From assembly GCF_002095465.1 (NCBI RefSeq), contig NZ_MLFP01000086.1, positions 744,001 to 808,000 on the forward strand: a stretch of 64,000 nucleotides of DNA, read 5' to 3'. Positions within the stretch are counted from its first letter, which is position 1. Each line of letters begins with the position of its first letter. A program made the position numbers and the translations under genes. Below the pieces are notes generated by a model that was not told where the DNA came from, made no database searches, and saw only the letters and a program-made list of their open reading frames with translations. This DNA comes from Pantoea rodasii (GTDB lineage Bacteria; Pseudomonadota; Gammaproteobacteria; Enterobacterales; Enterobacteriaceae). This document shows positions 52,953-62,109 of this stretch, piece after piece.

Positions 52953-54068
52953 TCAGTAGCTAACGACCGTGACCCAGTTGGCATCTTTGCCCGCGGGAGC
53001 TTCGCTGACTCGCTTAAGCGCCCCACTTTCGGCATCGATGGCGTAACTGCCGGTCACCGCGCTTTTCTCACCGCTGGCGATTAACCAATGGCCGTCAGGC
53101 GTGATGGCAATGCTGCGCGGCTGTTTTTCCACTGGCCAGCTGCCGATCAACGTGAGTTTGCCACTGCCCTGATCGACCCGATAACCGGTGACCGTGCTGC
53201 TGGTTCGCTCGGTGACGTAAAGGAAGCGACCGTTTGGCGTCAGGTGGATATCGGCCGACCAGATGCGCGGTGTGGTGTCACTGTATCCTGCAGGCCGCTC
53301 CTTGCCGTGCTGCAGAGCAAACTCGACGGCCACTGCGTTGGGCGTTTCACCTACCTTCACCAGTTCACCGCTCGGCTCACGGCGGAATTGCGTAATGATG
53401 CCGCCCATCTCGCCGACGTTATAAAGATAGTGTTGATCCGGCGATAATACCGAATGGCGCGGACCATTTTCAGCGCTGGTTTTGACGTAACCGTTGCCCA
53501 GCGCGCTGAGTTCGCCCTCTTCATTCAGCTTCAACTGCAACACGCGGTCCGTGCCAAGATTGCCGACGTAGGCGGTTTGACCCACATCATCAACGATCAC
53601 CGAATGAGCCGCGTGCCCGGTTTTATAGCTACCAACCGGCGGCGTTATCACCTTGCCCTCTTTGTCCAGTCGATACACGTGCACCACATCGCCATCGTAA
53701 GAGGCGCCGAGCAGGAAGCGGCCCTGTTTGTCGGTGCTGATATAGGGATAACTGGCGGTAGCGGGCGCTTCCGCCATTTTGCTCAGATCGCCGGTAGTGC
53801 GATCGATGCGCCAACTCAGCAACTGCAAGGGTTTGCTGCGAATTGCCGCATACAAATGCTGGTGGTCGGCACTCAGCGCCAGTGGCATCACTTTTCCGCC
53901 GGTCTGGGTGCGGCCAAGGAGTTGTAAGGCACCGGTTTCATCGTTAAGCGCATAACGCGCGATAGTGCCGTCATCGGCTTCTGAAACATAGACAAAGGTT
54001 TTTGCCAGCAGCGGCGCACTGAGTGCCATCGCCGCCAATAATGTGGCCATCTGAAACGTCTTCTTCAT
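52953..54068 (-). CDS. Periplasmic beta-propeller lactonase (6-phosphogluconolactonase-like)
   Basis: 371 residues. A signal peptide (MKKTFQMATLLAAMALSAPL, then LAKT) is followed by a seven-bladed propeller of the Pgl/YbhE lactonase family: FVYVSEADDGTIARYALNDE, LALSADHQHLYAAIRSKPLQ, GHAAHSVIVDDVGQTAYVGN, GPRHSVLSPDQHYLYNVGEM and RSIAITPDGHWLIASGEKSA. Export separates it from cytosolic Pgl, so a non-phosphorylated lactone is the likely substrate. Its ATG directly follows the stop of the glucarate-dehydratase-like gene (TGAATG), so it should hydrolyse an aldono- or aldaro-lactone feeding that pathway. Confidence 0.88.
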   Translation of the reverse strand: MKKTFQMATLLAAMALSAPLLAKTFVYVSEADDGTIARYALNDETGALQLLGRTQTGGKVMPLALSADHQHLYAAIRSKPLQLLSWRIDRTTGDLSKMAEAPATASYPYISTDKQGRFLLGASYDGDVVHVYRLDKEGKVITPPVGSYKTGHAAHSVIVDDVGQTAYVGNLGTDRVLQLKLNEEGELSALGNGYVKTSAENGPRHSVLSPDQHYLYNVGEMGGIITQFRREPSGELVKVGETPNAVAVEFALQHGKERPAGYSDTTPRIWSADIHLTPNGRFLYVTERTSSTVTGYRVDQGSGKLTLIGSWPVEKQPRSIAITPDGHWLIASGEKSAVTGSYAIDAESGALKRVSEAPAGKDANWVTVVSY

Positions 54069-55421
54069 TCAAGCTCCTTCCCTTACCAAAGCCGGTCGTT
54101 TGGCATCAAAACGCCAGTTATCAATCAAAAACTGCATGCCAAGCGCATCGTTGCGGTTCTTATCAGGCAAAGCGTTGTAGAGTGCATGCGCCTGCTCGAC
54201 ACGTTGCATATTCAGCTCGATACCTAAGCCTGGGCCCGGCGGCAGCTCCAGATAGCCATCGCGAATTTGCGGTGGCTGATGACTAAGTTGCTGGCCATCC
54301 TGCCATATCCAATGGGTATCGAAGGCCGTCTGGCGATCGCCGGGCGCGGCGGCGCCAAGATGGGCAACCATCGCTAATGACACATCAAAATGGTTATTGG
54401 AATGGCAACCGGTGGTGAGGCCCCATTCGTTACACAGCTGTGCCACAACATTGGCATTACGCATCGTCCAGAAATGGGGATCGGCGAGTGGAATGTCGAT
54501 AGCGTTGAGCTGCAAGGCATGCTGCAACTGGCGCCAGTCATTGGCGATCATATTGGTGGCAACCGGCACACCGGTGGCGCGACGAAATTCGGCCAGGGTT
54601 TCACGCCCGGAATAGCCCTGTTCAGCACCACAAGGGTCTTCCAGATATGGCACTTTGCCGGCCAACTGTTTGCCAAAGTGAATCGCTTCCTTCAGCGACC
54701 AACTGGCATTGGGGTCAACGGTGACGCGCGAATCGGGAAAACGTGATAGCAAGGCTTCAACGGTTTCCACCTCGTCTTCACCCCGCTGTACACCGCCTTT
54801 GAGCTTGAAGTCGCGAAAGCCGTATTGCTCTACCGCTGCCTCGGCGAGTCGCACCACCGCTGCACTGTCCATCGCCGGTTGATGACGTAAGTTGTACCAA
54901 CCCTCTGGCTCGTTATCACCCGAGCGATACTGCATATTGGTACGCTTGCGGTCAGCGATATAAAACAGATAGCCCAGCACCGGAATGCGGTCTCGTTGCT
55001 TACCGCTGGCGAGCAGATCCGCTACCGGTAAATTGAGGAATTTGCCCTGCAGATCAAGTAACGCCGCTTCGATTGCCGCTGCCGCGTTATAAAACTTCTC
55101 TGGATTCATCTGCGGAATATGAATGTCGTTGGTGTGCGATGTGTGTTGCTGTCGCGCATCGCTGGCAAACAGTTGGCTCAGCGTGGCGTTGGCGCGCATC
55201 AGCGAGCTGCCTATGATCAACGGACGAAACTGCTCCAGCAGGTGTAGGGTTGATGCATGGCACGGAGTTTCCCCCACGCCGCTGTTGCCGGATGTATCGG
55301 TGAGGATCACCAAAATGCGGGTGAAGTAACAATTATGCGCCCCGCCGATGTTCAGCAGCATGCTGTCGTATCCGGCGACCGGAATGATGCGCATAGCATT
55401 AATGACTGGTGTGTCGGACAT
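54069..55421 (-). CDS. Glucarate-dehydratase family enzyme (GudD/GudX-like)
   Basis: 450 residues. Enolase superfamily, glucarate subgroup. Conserved parts: VIPVAGYDSMLLNIGGAHNC, FTRILVILTD, KLKGG catalytic lysine region (FRDFKLKGGVQRGEDE), VTVDPNASWSLKEAIHFGKQ, LEDPCGAEQGYSGRETLAEF, PVATNMIANDWRQLQ, DIPLADPHFWTM and GCHSNNHFDVSLAMVAHLGA. The CHSNNHFD form is that of GudX rather than GudD (SHSDNHFD), and GudX has weak activity, so activity on glucarate is uncertain. MFS and lactonase genes share the operon; the MFS gene overlaps by 23 bases. Confidence 0.88.
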   Translation of the reverse strand: MSDTPVINAMRIIPVAGYDSMLLNIGGAHNCYFTRILVILTDTSGNSGVGETPCHASTLHLLEQFRPLIIGSSLMRANATLSQLFASDARQQHTSHTNDIHIPQMNPEKFYNAAAAIEAALLDLQGKFLNLPVADLLASGKQRDRIPVLGYLFYIADRKRTNMQYRSGDNEPEGWYNLRHQPAMDSAAVVRLAEAAVEQYGFRDFKLKGGVQRGEDEVETVEALLSRFPDSRVTVDPNASWSLKEAIHFGKQLAGKVPYLEDPCGAEQGYSGRETLAEFRRATGVPVATNMIANDWRQLQHALQLNAIDIPLADPHFWTMRNANVVAQLCNEWGLTTGCHSNNHFDVSLAMVAHLGAAAPGDRQTAFDTHWIWQDGQQLSHQPPQIRDGYLELPPGPGLGIELNMQRVEQAHALYNALPDKNRNDALGMQFLIDNWRFDAKRPALVREGA

Positions 55422-56754
55422 GGTTTTCCTCCGTGTGAGCGAATGCAGGAGTAATAGGTTTACGGCGCAGCAGCAGCCATACGCCGGTGATCACTGACAC
55501 GCTGGTTAGCGCATACAGTCCGCCGGTGGTGCTGCCGGTATGAAGTTCGAGATAGCCAAACACGGTGGGCGCAAAGAAACCGCCAAGGTTACCGATCGAG
55601 TTGATCAAGGCGATGCCAGGAGCGGCAATGGAGGCGGGTAATTCGCTTTGCGGCATCGGCCAGAAAAAGGCCGCACTGACTTTTGAGCCAATACAGGCCA
55701 CGATCATCGCCGCAAATCCGAACCAGGGTGAACCCATGGTAGCCATAAAGGTACCGCAGGCGGCGATCAGCATGGCAATACCCAGGCCTTTTTCAAGCTG
55801 GTGGCGATAGCGATCGGTGGTTTTTCCCAGCAGGAACAAGGCAACAATGGCACACAGCCATGGGACGGCGGTCAGCAAACCAATTTCAAAGCTGTTATAG
55901 CCTTGAATGCGCTGGATAATTTGCGGCAGCCAGAATACCAGGGTGTAACCGGTCATGGTCATGGTGAAAAAAATCAGGCAATAGAACAGCAAGCTGCGAT
56001 CGCGCAATAAACCCCAGCGGCCATATTCTTTGGCATGCACGTCACGCGCGGCATCTTCCAACGCCAGCTGCTGTTGCAACGCGCGCTTTTCGTTGTCATT
56101 TAGCCATTTGGCATCCCGGGGTTTGGAGACCAGAACCAGTGCGGCCAGCAAACCGATCACGATCGAACCGCCCCCCTCAAGGAACATCACCCATTTCCAA
56201 CCGGCAAGGCCATTCACTTCATGCAGCATCAGAATCGCGCCGGTCAGCGGGCCGGAAAACAGGAAAGCGCTGGCGGTGGCACTTAACACCATTGCTGTAG
56301 CCCGGCCGCGCCATGCGTTCGGCACCCATTGGCGGAAATAGAACAACACGCCAGGAAAGAATCCTGCTTCTGCCACGCCCAACAAGAAGCGCAGGACGTA
56401 GAAGTGCAGCGGCGTGCTAACAAAACCGGTTAACACCACCACCATGCCCCAGGTGATCATGATGCGCGTCAACCACACGCGCGCGCCCAGTTTTTTCAGC
56501 ATCATATTGCTGGGGACTTCAAACAGCGCATAACCAATAAAGAACAACCCTGCGCCTAAACCAAAGGCGGCCGCACTGATGCCGGCATCGGTTTGTAATT
56601 CAGCTTTGACGAAACCGATATTGGCCCGATCGATCTGGTTAACAATCAGCATTAGCGCCAGCATCGGAATGATGCGACGGAAAAACTTAGCGATTGCGGA
56701 GGCGATATGCGTGTCGTGATCTGCTGCTAAATCATAAGATTGTTGAACCGTCAT
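55399..56754 (-). CDS. MFS transporter, anion:cation symporter family (GudP-like)
   Basis: 451 residues, about twelve helices. ACS-family motifs: LMLIVNQIDRANIGFVKAEL, GLGAGLFFIGYALFEVPSNM, MLKKLGARVWLTRIMITWGM and LGVAEAGFFPGVLFYFRQWV, where GAEAGFFPG-like segments define the group. GudP, GarP and related hexuronate/aldarate carriers belong here. It is the first gene of the operon with the GudX-like enzyme and lactonase and should import the sugar acid. ATG 56754 follows a short leader with GTTATA repeats. Confidence 0.88.
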   Translation of the reverse strand: MTVQQSYDLAADHDTHIASAIAKFFRRIIPMLALMLIVNQIDRANIGFVKAELQTDAGISAAAFGLGAGLFFIGYALFEVPSNMMLKKLGARVWLTRIMITWGMVVVLTGFVSTPLHFYVLRFLLGVAEAGFFPGVLFYFRQWVPNAWRGRATAMVLSATASAFLFSGPLTGAILMLHEVNGLAGWKWVMFLEGGGSIVIGLLAALVLVSKPRDAKWLNDNEKRALQQQLALEDAARDVHAKEYGRWGLLRDRSLLFYCLIFFTMTMTGYTLVFWLPQIIQRIQGYNSFEIGLLTAVPWLCAIVALFLLGKTTDRYRHQLEKGLGIAMLIAACGTFMATMGSPWFGFAAMIVACIGSKVSAAFFWPMPQSELPASIAAPGIALINSIGNLGGFFAPTVFGYLELHTGSTTGGLYALTSVSVITGVWLLLRRKPITPAFAHTEENHVRHTSH

Positions 56755-56961
56755 GCGTCACCTATTGGGTTATAAGCACCGTTATAGGTATACGCAGCCG
56801 ATTAAAGAGCGGTTATGTGAGAATGCCCGAGACCGTTTGTGCAGATGTTGAAGGGGCTTTTAAGTTCAAGGTGTTAGCGGTTTTCCCAGCGTAAAGTTTT
56901 GTGTGGGTTTGTGCGCTGGCTCACTGGGAATAAGCGTAGTGATTTAGTCAGGGGAGTGACA
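56755..56961. promoter_or_regulatory. Promoter region of the aldarate operon
   Basis: About 207 bases. GTTATA occurs twice (56769-56774 and 56781-56786) near the MFS start, a possible operator or -10 region. No gene is seen. Confidence 0.35.
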
Positions 56962-57213
56962 TCAATCGTCGCTAAACAGCGCCTCCAAATCGTCTAATTG
57001 AGGTATGCCTGCTGACTGCACAGACAGTTTTAATCCCAACGCATTGAGATACAACGTCAGTGCTTTAAGAGATCCTGAATAGTGGCCGTTCTCGATCTGT
57101 GAGATCACTGTGCGGTGGACACCTGAATGCGAGGCTGCTGTAGCTTGCGTCCACTTTTTTGCTTTACGTTTTTCCTGGCACTTTATGCCGATATCCTGCA
57201 TGCCTGGCAGCAT
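56962..57213 (-). CDS. XRE-family HTH regulator (HipB/HigA-like)
   Basis: 83 residues from ATG 57213 (GGAGG just upstream). Complete HTH_3: GIKCQEKRKAKKWTQATAAS, HSGVHRTVISQIENGHYSGS, LKALTLYLNALGLKLSVQ. It resembles antitoxins of the HipB/HigA size class, but no toxin gene adjoins it. Two related 18-bp palindromes lie between it and the divergent reductase gene, so it probably autoregulates and controls that gene. Confidence 0.85.
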   Translation of the reverse strand: MLPGMQDIGIKCQEKRKAKKWTQATAASHSGVHRTVISQIENGHYSGSLKALTLYLNALGLKLSVQSAGIPQLDDLEALFSDD

Positions 57214-57224
57214 ACGCCTCCAAA

Positions 57225-57281
57225 TGTTGTTATATAGCAACATAAACAAGAAAAAGACCTGATTGTTATCATATAGCAACA
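57225..57281. promoter_or_regulatory. Paired 18-bp operators for the XRE regulator
   Basis: TGTTGTTATATAGCAACA (57225-57242) pairs at eight of nine dyad positions. TGTTATCATATAGCAACA (57264-57281) is a related, weaker dyad (six of nine) sharing the right half ATATAGCAACA. Start-to-start spacing is 39 bases. They lie in the promoters of both divergent genes. Confidence 0.7.
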
Positions 57282-57354
57282 TTGAAAGATTGCGAAAAAC
57301 TATTAAACAGGTTTCTACTACACTTGCCTGATCAAAATAGGCAAAGAGGTTTAC

Positions 57355-58386
57355 ATGACGCAATTATCTGACAGCAATCAAGCGTGGCTACTGGCATCGC
57401 GCCCCGACGGCGAGCCGGCCAAAGAAAATTTCCGGCTCGTTGAACAACCTATTCCCTCCATCAAAAAGGGTGAAATGCTGCTCCGCACCGCGTACCTGTC
57501 GCTGGACCCTTATATGCGTGGGCGCATGGATGACACTAAATCCTATGCTCCGCCAGCACAGCTCGATCAACCGATGGTGGGCGGCACGGTATCGCAGGTA
57601 GTTGAATCGCAGCACCCCGATTTCAAAAACGGTGATTGGGTGCTGGCAGGCAGCGGATGGCAACGTTATGCAGTATCGGATGGCACCGGGGTGGCGAAAA
57701 TCGGCGATCTGCCCCATCCATCCTGGGCGCTGGGAATCTTAGGTATGCCCGGCTTCACTGCTTACATGGGCCTGATGGACATTGGACAGCCAAAAGCGGG
57801 GGAAACCCTGGTGGTCGCCGCCGCGACGGGCCCGGTGGGTGCCACCGCCGGGCAGCTCGGCAAGCTCAAGGGCTGCCATGTCGTTGGCGTGGCGGGTGGT
57901 GAAGAGAAATGCCGCTACGCGATTGAAAAACTGGGTTTCTCTGCCTGTATCGATCACCATCGCGAGGATTTTGCTGAACAGTTGGCGAATGCCTGCCCGG
58001 ACGGGATTGATATCTATTTCGAGAACGTTGGTGGCAAAGTGTTTGATGCCGTGTTCCCGCTGTTGAACACCGCCGCGCGCGTGCCGGTGTGTGGGCTGGT
58101 TTCAACCTATAACAGTGGCAAAACCCTACCCGCTGGCCCGGACCGCACGCCGCAAATCCTGAGCGGGATCTTGAAACGCCGCATTCGTCTGCAGGGGTTT
58201 ATTATTTTCCAGGATTACGGTGATCGATATCCGGAATTTTTACAGGCAATGACGCCATTAGTTGAACAGCAAAAAATTCATTATCGCGAGCACATGATTG
58301 ATGGATTGGAAAACGCGCCACAGGCGTTCTTCGATATGCTGAAGGGCAAGAACTTTGGTAAAACCGTAGTCAAAGTCAGCGAGTAA
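57355..58386 (+). CDS. NADP-dependent oxidoreductase (CurA/YncB, zinc-independent MDR)
   Basis: 343 residues. Reduces alpha,beta-unsaturated carbonyls with NADPH, like curcumin/dihydrocurcumin reductase CurA and leukotriene B4 12-hydroxydehydrogenase. Motifs: YLSLDPYMRGRMDD, GMPGFTAYMGLMDIGQPKAG, VAAATGPVGATAGQLGKLKG and VGGKVFDAVFPLLNTAARVP. The cofactor loop AATGPVGATAGQ is clear. Divergent from the XRE gene, with the operator pair between. Probably an electrophile or plant-phenolic detoxification gene under that repressor; the regulatory link is inferred. Confidence 0.9.
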   Translation: MTQLSDSNQAWLLASRPDGEPAKENFRLVEQPIPSIKKGEMLLRTAYLSLDPYMRGRMDDTKSYAPPAQLDQPMVGGTVSQVVESQHPDFKNGDWVLAGSGWQRYAVSDGTGVAKIGDLPHPSWALGILGMPGFTAYMGLMDIGQPKAGETLVVAAATGPVGATAGQLGKLKGCHVVGVAGGEEKCRYAIEKLGFSACIDHHREDFAEQLANACPDGIDIYFENVGGKVFDAVFPLLNTAARVPVCGLVSTYNSGKTLPAGPDRTPQILSGILKRRIRLQGFIIFQDYGDRYPEFLQAMTPLVEQQKIHYREHMIDGLENAPQAFFDMLKGKNFGKTVVKVSE

Positions 58387-58492
58387 CAGTTTGTCTTATC
58401 GACGGTTTCTTACTTTGCATAGCCTGAATTGAGATATGGGGTGCAACGAGCACATGAGAAGATAGTTCCCTCAATGACTGTCAGGAGTTCTC

Positions 58493-59746
58493 ATGTCGCT
58501 CACACCATCGCCTGTTTTGAAAGTCAATTCGCAGCTGGCTGAAGCCGCTGTGCCACTTCCTGAAAATCCTGCGCATATTATCCGCGACGATGCTGAAGCG
58601 ATTGCCATTGCTCAACGTCTGGCGCATGAGTTTGCGCGCGATGCGGCATTACGCGACAGAGAAGGCATTTTGCCCCTTAAAGAACTGGATGCTTTCTCGC
58701 AAAGCGGTTTGTGGGCCATGGCCATTCCCCGACAATATGGCGGTGCCGGCGTCTCATGGACCACGGTTGCGAGGGTGATCGCCATCATTGCTGCAGCAGA
58801 TTCTGCGCTTGGACAACTGCCGCAGAACCACCTCGCAGGTGTGGCACATTTGGTCGAGGACGGTAGCGAAGCGCAAAAACAACTGCTGCTCGGTGAGGTA
58901 TTAGCCGGCTTGCGCTGGGGCAATGCCTTCTCGGAGAAAAACTCACCCACCGTTGCCGACTTCCAGACCCGTTTTCGTCGCGAAGGTGACGAGGTGGTCA
59001 TCAACGGCGAGAAGTTCTACGCCACGGGCGCTTTGCTGGCCCATCGCATCCATGCCGTGGCACTTGACGATCAGGATCGTGCGCACCTCATCGTGTTGGA
59101 TCGGAACACGCCAGGACTCACAGTGATAAATAACTGGTCCAGCTTTGGCCAGCGAACCACCGCATCCGGCACGGTGCTGTTGGAAAATGTCCGTGCCCCG
59201 GTTTCGCGGGTGATACCGGCCTATCAGGCCTTTGAGCGCCCTACCGCTGCCGGCCCAATTTCACAGATTATTCAAGCCGCAGTGGATGTCGGGATCGCGC
59301 GCGGCACCATTGAGGATACGCTGCTGTTCGTGCGTGAACGTTCCCGTCCATGGATTGATAGTGGCCAGCAGCGGGCTTCAGACGATCACTTCACGCTCGC
59401 GGCAGTTGGCGATTTGAAGATTCGCTTACACGCAGCAGAGGCGTTGCTGTGGCGTGCCGGGGAAGCCATTGATCGCGCACTGCAACAACCCGATGAGGTT
59501 CAGGTGGCAGAGGCCACCGTCGCCACGGCCGAAGCTAAAGTGCTGACCACCGAAATCGCAATACTGGCGGGCAACAAGCTGTTCGAACTGGCGGGCACGC
59601 GCTCAACGCTGCAGGAATATAATCTTGATCGCCATTGGCGAAATGCGCGCACGCACACCCTGCACGATCCGGTGCGTTGGAAGTATTACCATGTGGGGAA
59701 TTATTACCTCAACGGCACGCCACCGCCGCGTCATGCGTGGAGTTAA
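58493..59746 (+). CDS. SfnB-like acyl-CoA-dehydrogenase-family flavoprotein (sulfur acquisition)
   Basis: 417 residues. Acyl-CoA-dehydrogenase fold of the DszC/SfnB group, a flavin-dependent oxidoreductase in sulfur scavenging. Motifs: AQRLAHEFARDAALRDREGI, GLWAMAIPRQYGGAGVSWTT, SALGQLPQNHLAGVAHL, RWGNAFSEKNSPTVADFQTR and RHWRNARTHTLHDPVRWKYY. AGGAG precedes ATG 58493. Its stop (TAA) overlaps, on opposite strands, the stop of the flavin monooxygenase at 59743; both use the shared TTAA. The pair, with the ABC transporter beyond, suggests organosulfur use. Confidence 0.87.
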   Translation: MSLTPSPVLKVNSQLAEAAVPLPENPAHIIRDDAEAIAIAQRLAHEFARDAALRDREGILPLKELDAFSQSGLWAMAIPRQYGGAGVSWTTVARVIAIIAAADSALGQLPQNHLAGVAHLVEDGSEAQKQLLLGEVLAGLRWGNAFSEKNSPTVADFQTRFRREGDEVVINGEKFYATGALLAHRIHAVALDDQDRAHLIVLDRNTPGLTVINNWSSFGQRTTASGTVLLENVRAPVSRVIPAYQAFERPTAAGPISQIIQAAVDVGIARGTIEDTLLFVRERSRPWIDSGQQRASDDHFTLAAVGDLKIRLHAAEALLWRAGEAIDRALQQPDEVQVAEATVATAEAKVLTTEIAILAGNKLFELAGTRSTLQEYNLDRHWRNARTHTLHDPVRWKYYHVGNYYLNGTPPPRHAWS

Positions 59747-61130
59747 CCGCGACGGAAACGTGATGCCGGATGGTCAGCGCCTAAACGAGGCTGACCAAAC
59801 AGGCGTTCGCGCAGGGTAAATGGCTGTTCAGGCTGAGCACGTACGCGCCCGCGCTGGCGCAGGATCGGCATCACATGTTCGATAAAATCACTAAAACTCC
59901 CCGGACTGATGGCTAAGGTGAGGTTGAAGCCATCAACACCAGATTCTGCGGCGAAGGTATCCAGCTGATCGGCAATGCTCTCCGGCCCGCCCACTAACAG
60001 CGGATGCAAACCGCCAATACCGATGTAGCGCGCAGCATCACGCAGCGTCCAGCGTTTCTGGTCATCGATACGCGTCAGACTGGCTAATGCCGAACGACAT
60101 GCATCGGTTTCGCGAAACGCCAGCGGTGTGTCCAGATCCTCCTGCGACCAATCAATCCCCGTCCAGGCAGAAAACAGCGCGAGTGCCGCTTCTTCACTGA
60201 TGTATTGCTGATAATCCAACAGTTTGGCGTGGGCGGCCTCATCTGACTCCGCCGTGATCACTGTGATCGCCGTGACAAAACGCAGCGTGCCTGGCTCACG
60301 ACCTTCTGTCGCCGCCAGCGCGCGGATGCGATGGATATCTTCGGCGATAGCCTGTGCCGTGACGCCACCTAAAAAATCACTTCTGCATTGCGCGCGGCAA
60401 ACTGCGCCCCACGGCTGGATGTCCCCGCCTGGAATAATACCGGCGTACGCTGTGGGCTGGGCTCGCTGAGGTGGGCATCCGGCACCTGATACCAGCGGCC
60501 CTGATGTTGGATGGCGTGCACTTTGCTGGGTTCGCTGTAAACGCTGTTGTGTTTATCACGCCGTACCGCATCCTCTTCCCAGGAGCCCTCCCACAATTTT
60601 CCCGTGACATCGAGAAACTCTTGCGCGCGATCGTAACGTTCATCATGGGGAATTTGTTGTGAAAGCCCCAGGTTTCGCGCAGCGGAGTTCAGCATTGAGG
60701 TCACCACATTCCACGCGATCCGCCCTTGCGTCAGATGATCCAGCGTGGTGAATTTTCTGGCGAGCAGATAAGGATGCTCATAAGTGGTCGAAACCGTGAT
60801 GCCAAACCCAAGATGCCGGGTCACCGCCGCCATCGCCGAGACCAGTAACAGCGGATCGTTCACCGGCATCTGGGCCGCCAAACGCAATGCGGCATCCGGT
60901 TTGTTTTGCCAGACATCAAGCTGACCGAGCGCATCTGCGATAAACAAGGCATCAAACCCGGCCTGGTCTAACTGCTGAGCCATATCCGTCCAATAGCGCA
61001 ATTCGGTGTAACGATAGGCTTCATCTTGCGGATGTCGCCACAATCCCGCAGAAAGATGCCCAGGTACGTTCATCATAAAACCAAACAACAACCATGGCTG
61101 ACGGCGCATGCTTCGTTCCTTATCAGGCAT
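59743..61130 (-). CDS. FMN-dependent monooxygenase (NtaA/SnaA/DszA family), one indel
   Basis: About 462 residues after correction. Two-component flavin monooxygenase of the luciferase-like class that oxidises carbon-sulfur or carbon-nitrogen compounds. Motifs: LFGFMMNVPGHLSAGLWRHP, FDALFIADALGQ, LGFGITVSTTYEHPYLLARK, TLDHLTQGRIAWNVVTSMLN, PVLFQAGTSSRGAQFAARNA and LVGGPESIADQLDTFA. The frame breaks in A6 (plus strand) at 60371-60376; one more base gives AEVIFLGGVTAQAIAEDIHR. It overlaps the permease stop by 8 bases, so the transporter and enzyme are coupled. A flavin reductase partner is not seen in the window. Confidence 0.87.
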
Positions 61131-62109
61131 GACGGCGATTGCGCAAAGCGCCCACCGCCAACACGATAAAAATAAATACGCCGGTGGCGACCTGCTGCCA
61201 GTAGAAGTTCCACCCGATTAACAGCAAACCGTTAGCAATGAAACTCAAGAACACCACACCAAGCAGCGTGCCGATGACATTCGGGCGCCGTGAAGGGGCA
61301 AAGGCGGCCCCAATGAAGCTGGCGCCAATGGCGTTGAGCAGATAGGCGTTGCCCGATAACGGCACCCACGCTTTGACGTTGGCCGCCAGAATCAACCCCA
61401 CTACACCGGCAATCAAAGCACTCAATACAAACGCCCATGCTGTCAGGCGTTTAACCGCGATCCCCGAGTGCAACGCGACGCTGTATTGCTCGCCCATTAC
61501 GCTTAAAGCGCGACCGGTGGCGCTGCGATGCAGCAGCTGGTACAGCGCCAGCGCAACGAGTAACAGCATCCACAGAGGCAATGGAATACCCAACAGCGCT
61601 CCGTGTCCTATGGCCGAGAAGCCATCGGGCAAGGTCTGACTGAGCAGATATATCGGTTGCCCGCCATTGGAGGAGAGCTGTTGAACACTTTGCCCAATAA
61701 AAAGCGTGCCCAGGGTGGCCAAAAATGGCTCGACGCCTAATTGGGTGACCAAAATGGCGTTAAATACCCCGACCAACAGCGCTGCGAGCAGCGCCAACAT
61801 CAGCGCCAGCGGCAGGCTGTATTGATGCAAGATCAGCGTGACAAAAACCAGGCAGGCAACATCAATCGCGGTGCCCACGGAGAGATCGATGGCGCCAATA
61901 CGTGTCACCAGCGTCATCGCCAATGCCACAATCGCCAGTGGCGCAACATTGTTCAGCATCACGCTGCGAATGTTAGACAGCGTGGCGAAACCGGGCGCGC
62001 CGAGGATAAAGATAAGGAGCAGTGCAATAAACGTGAAAACAATCAGCCCACGCAGGACACGGGCCTGCCTCTGCTGTTTTGACTGTGGCTGTAAGGTTAA
62101 TTCAGACAC
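61123..62109 (-). CDS. CUT2-type ABC transporter permease (RbsC-like), second permease
   Basis: 328 residues. BPD_transp_2 permease: LAMTLVTRIGAIDLSVGTAI, FLATLGTLFIGQSVQQLSSN and LNAIGASFIGAAFAPSRRPN. It overlaps the monooxygenase start and the other permease by eight bases each. CUT2 systems usually use one permease gene as a homodimer; two different ones here imply a heterodimer, as in autoinducer-2 (LsrC/LsrD) transporters. With the monooxygenase, an organosulfur or related ligand is more likely than a sugar; this is inference. Confidence 0.88.
   Translation of the reverse strand: MSELTLQPQSKQQRQARVLRGLIVFTFIALLLIFILGAPGFATLSNIRSVMLNNVAPLAIVALAMTLVTRIGAIDLSVGTAIDVACLVFVTLILHQYSLPLALMLALLAALLVGVFNAILVTQLGVEPFLATLGTLFIGQSVQQLSSNGGQPIYLLSQTLPDGFSAIGHGALLGIPLPLWMLLLVALALYQLLHRSATGRALSVMGEQYSVALHSGIAVKRLTAWAFVLSALIAGVVGLILAANVKAWVPLSGNAYLLNAIGASFIGAAFAPSRRPNVIGTLLGVVFLSFIANGLLLIGWNFYWQQVATGVFIFIVLAVGALRNRRHA

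Noticed and set aside
52751-53035. 94-codon minus-strand frame after the lactonase
   Set aside because: It begins within the lactonase coding sequence in another frame, crosses the terminator and has no ribosome site.
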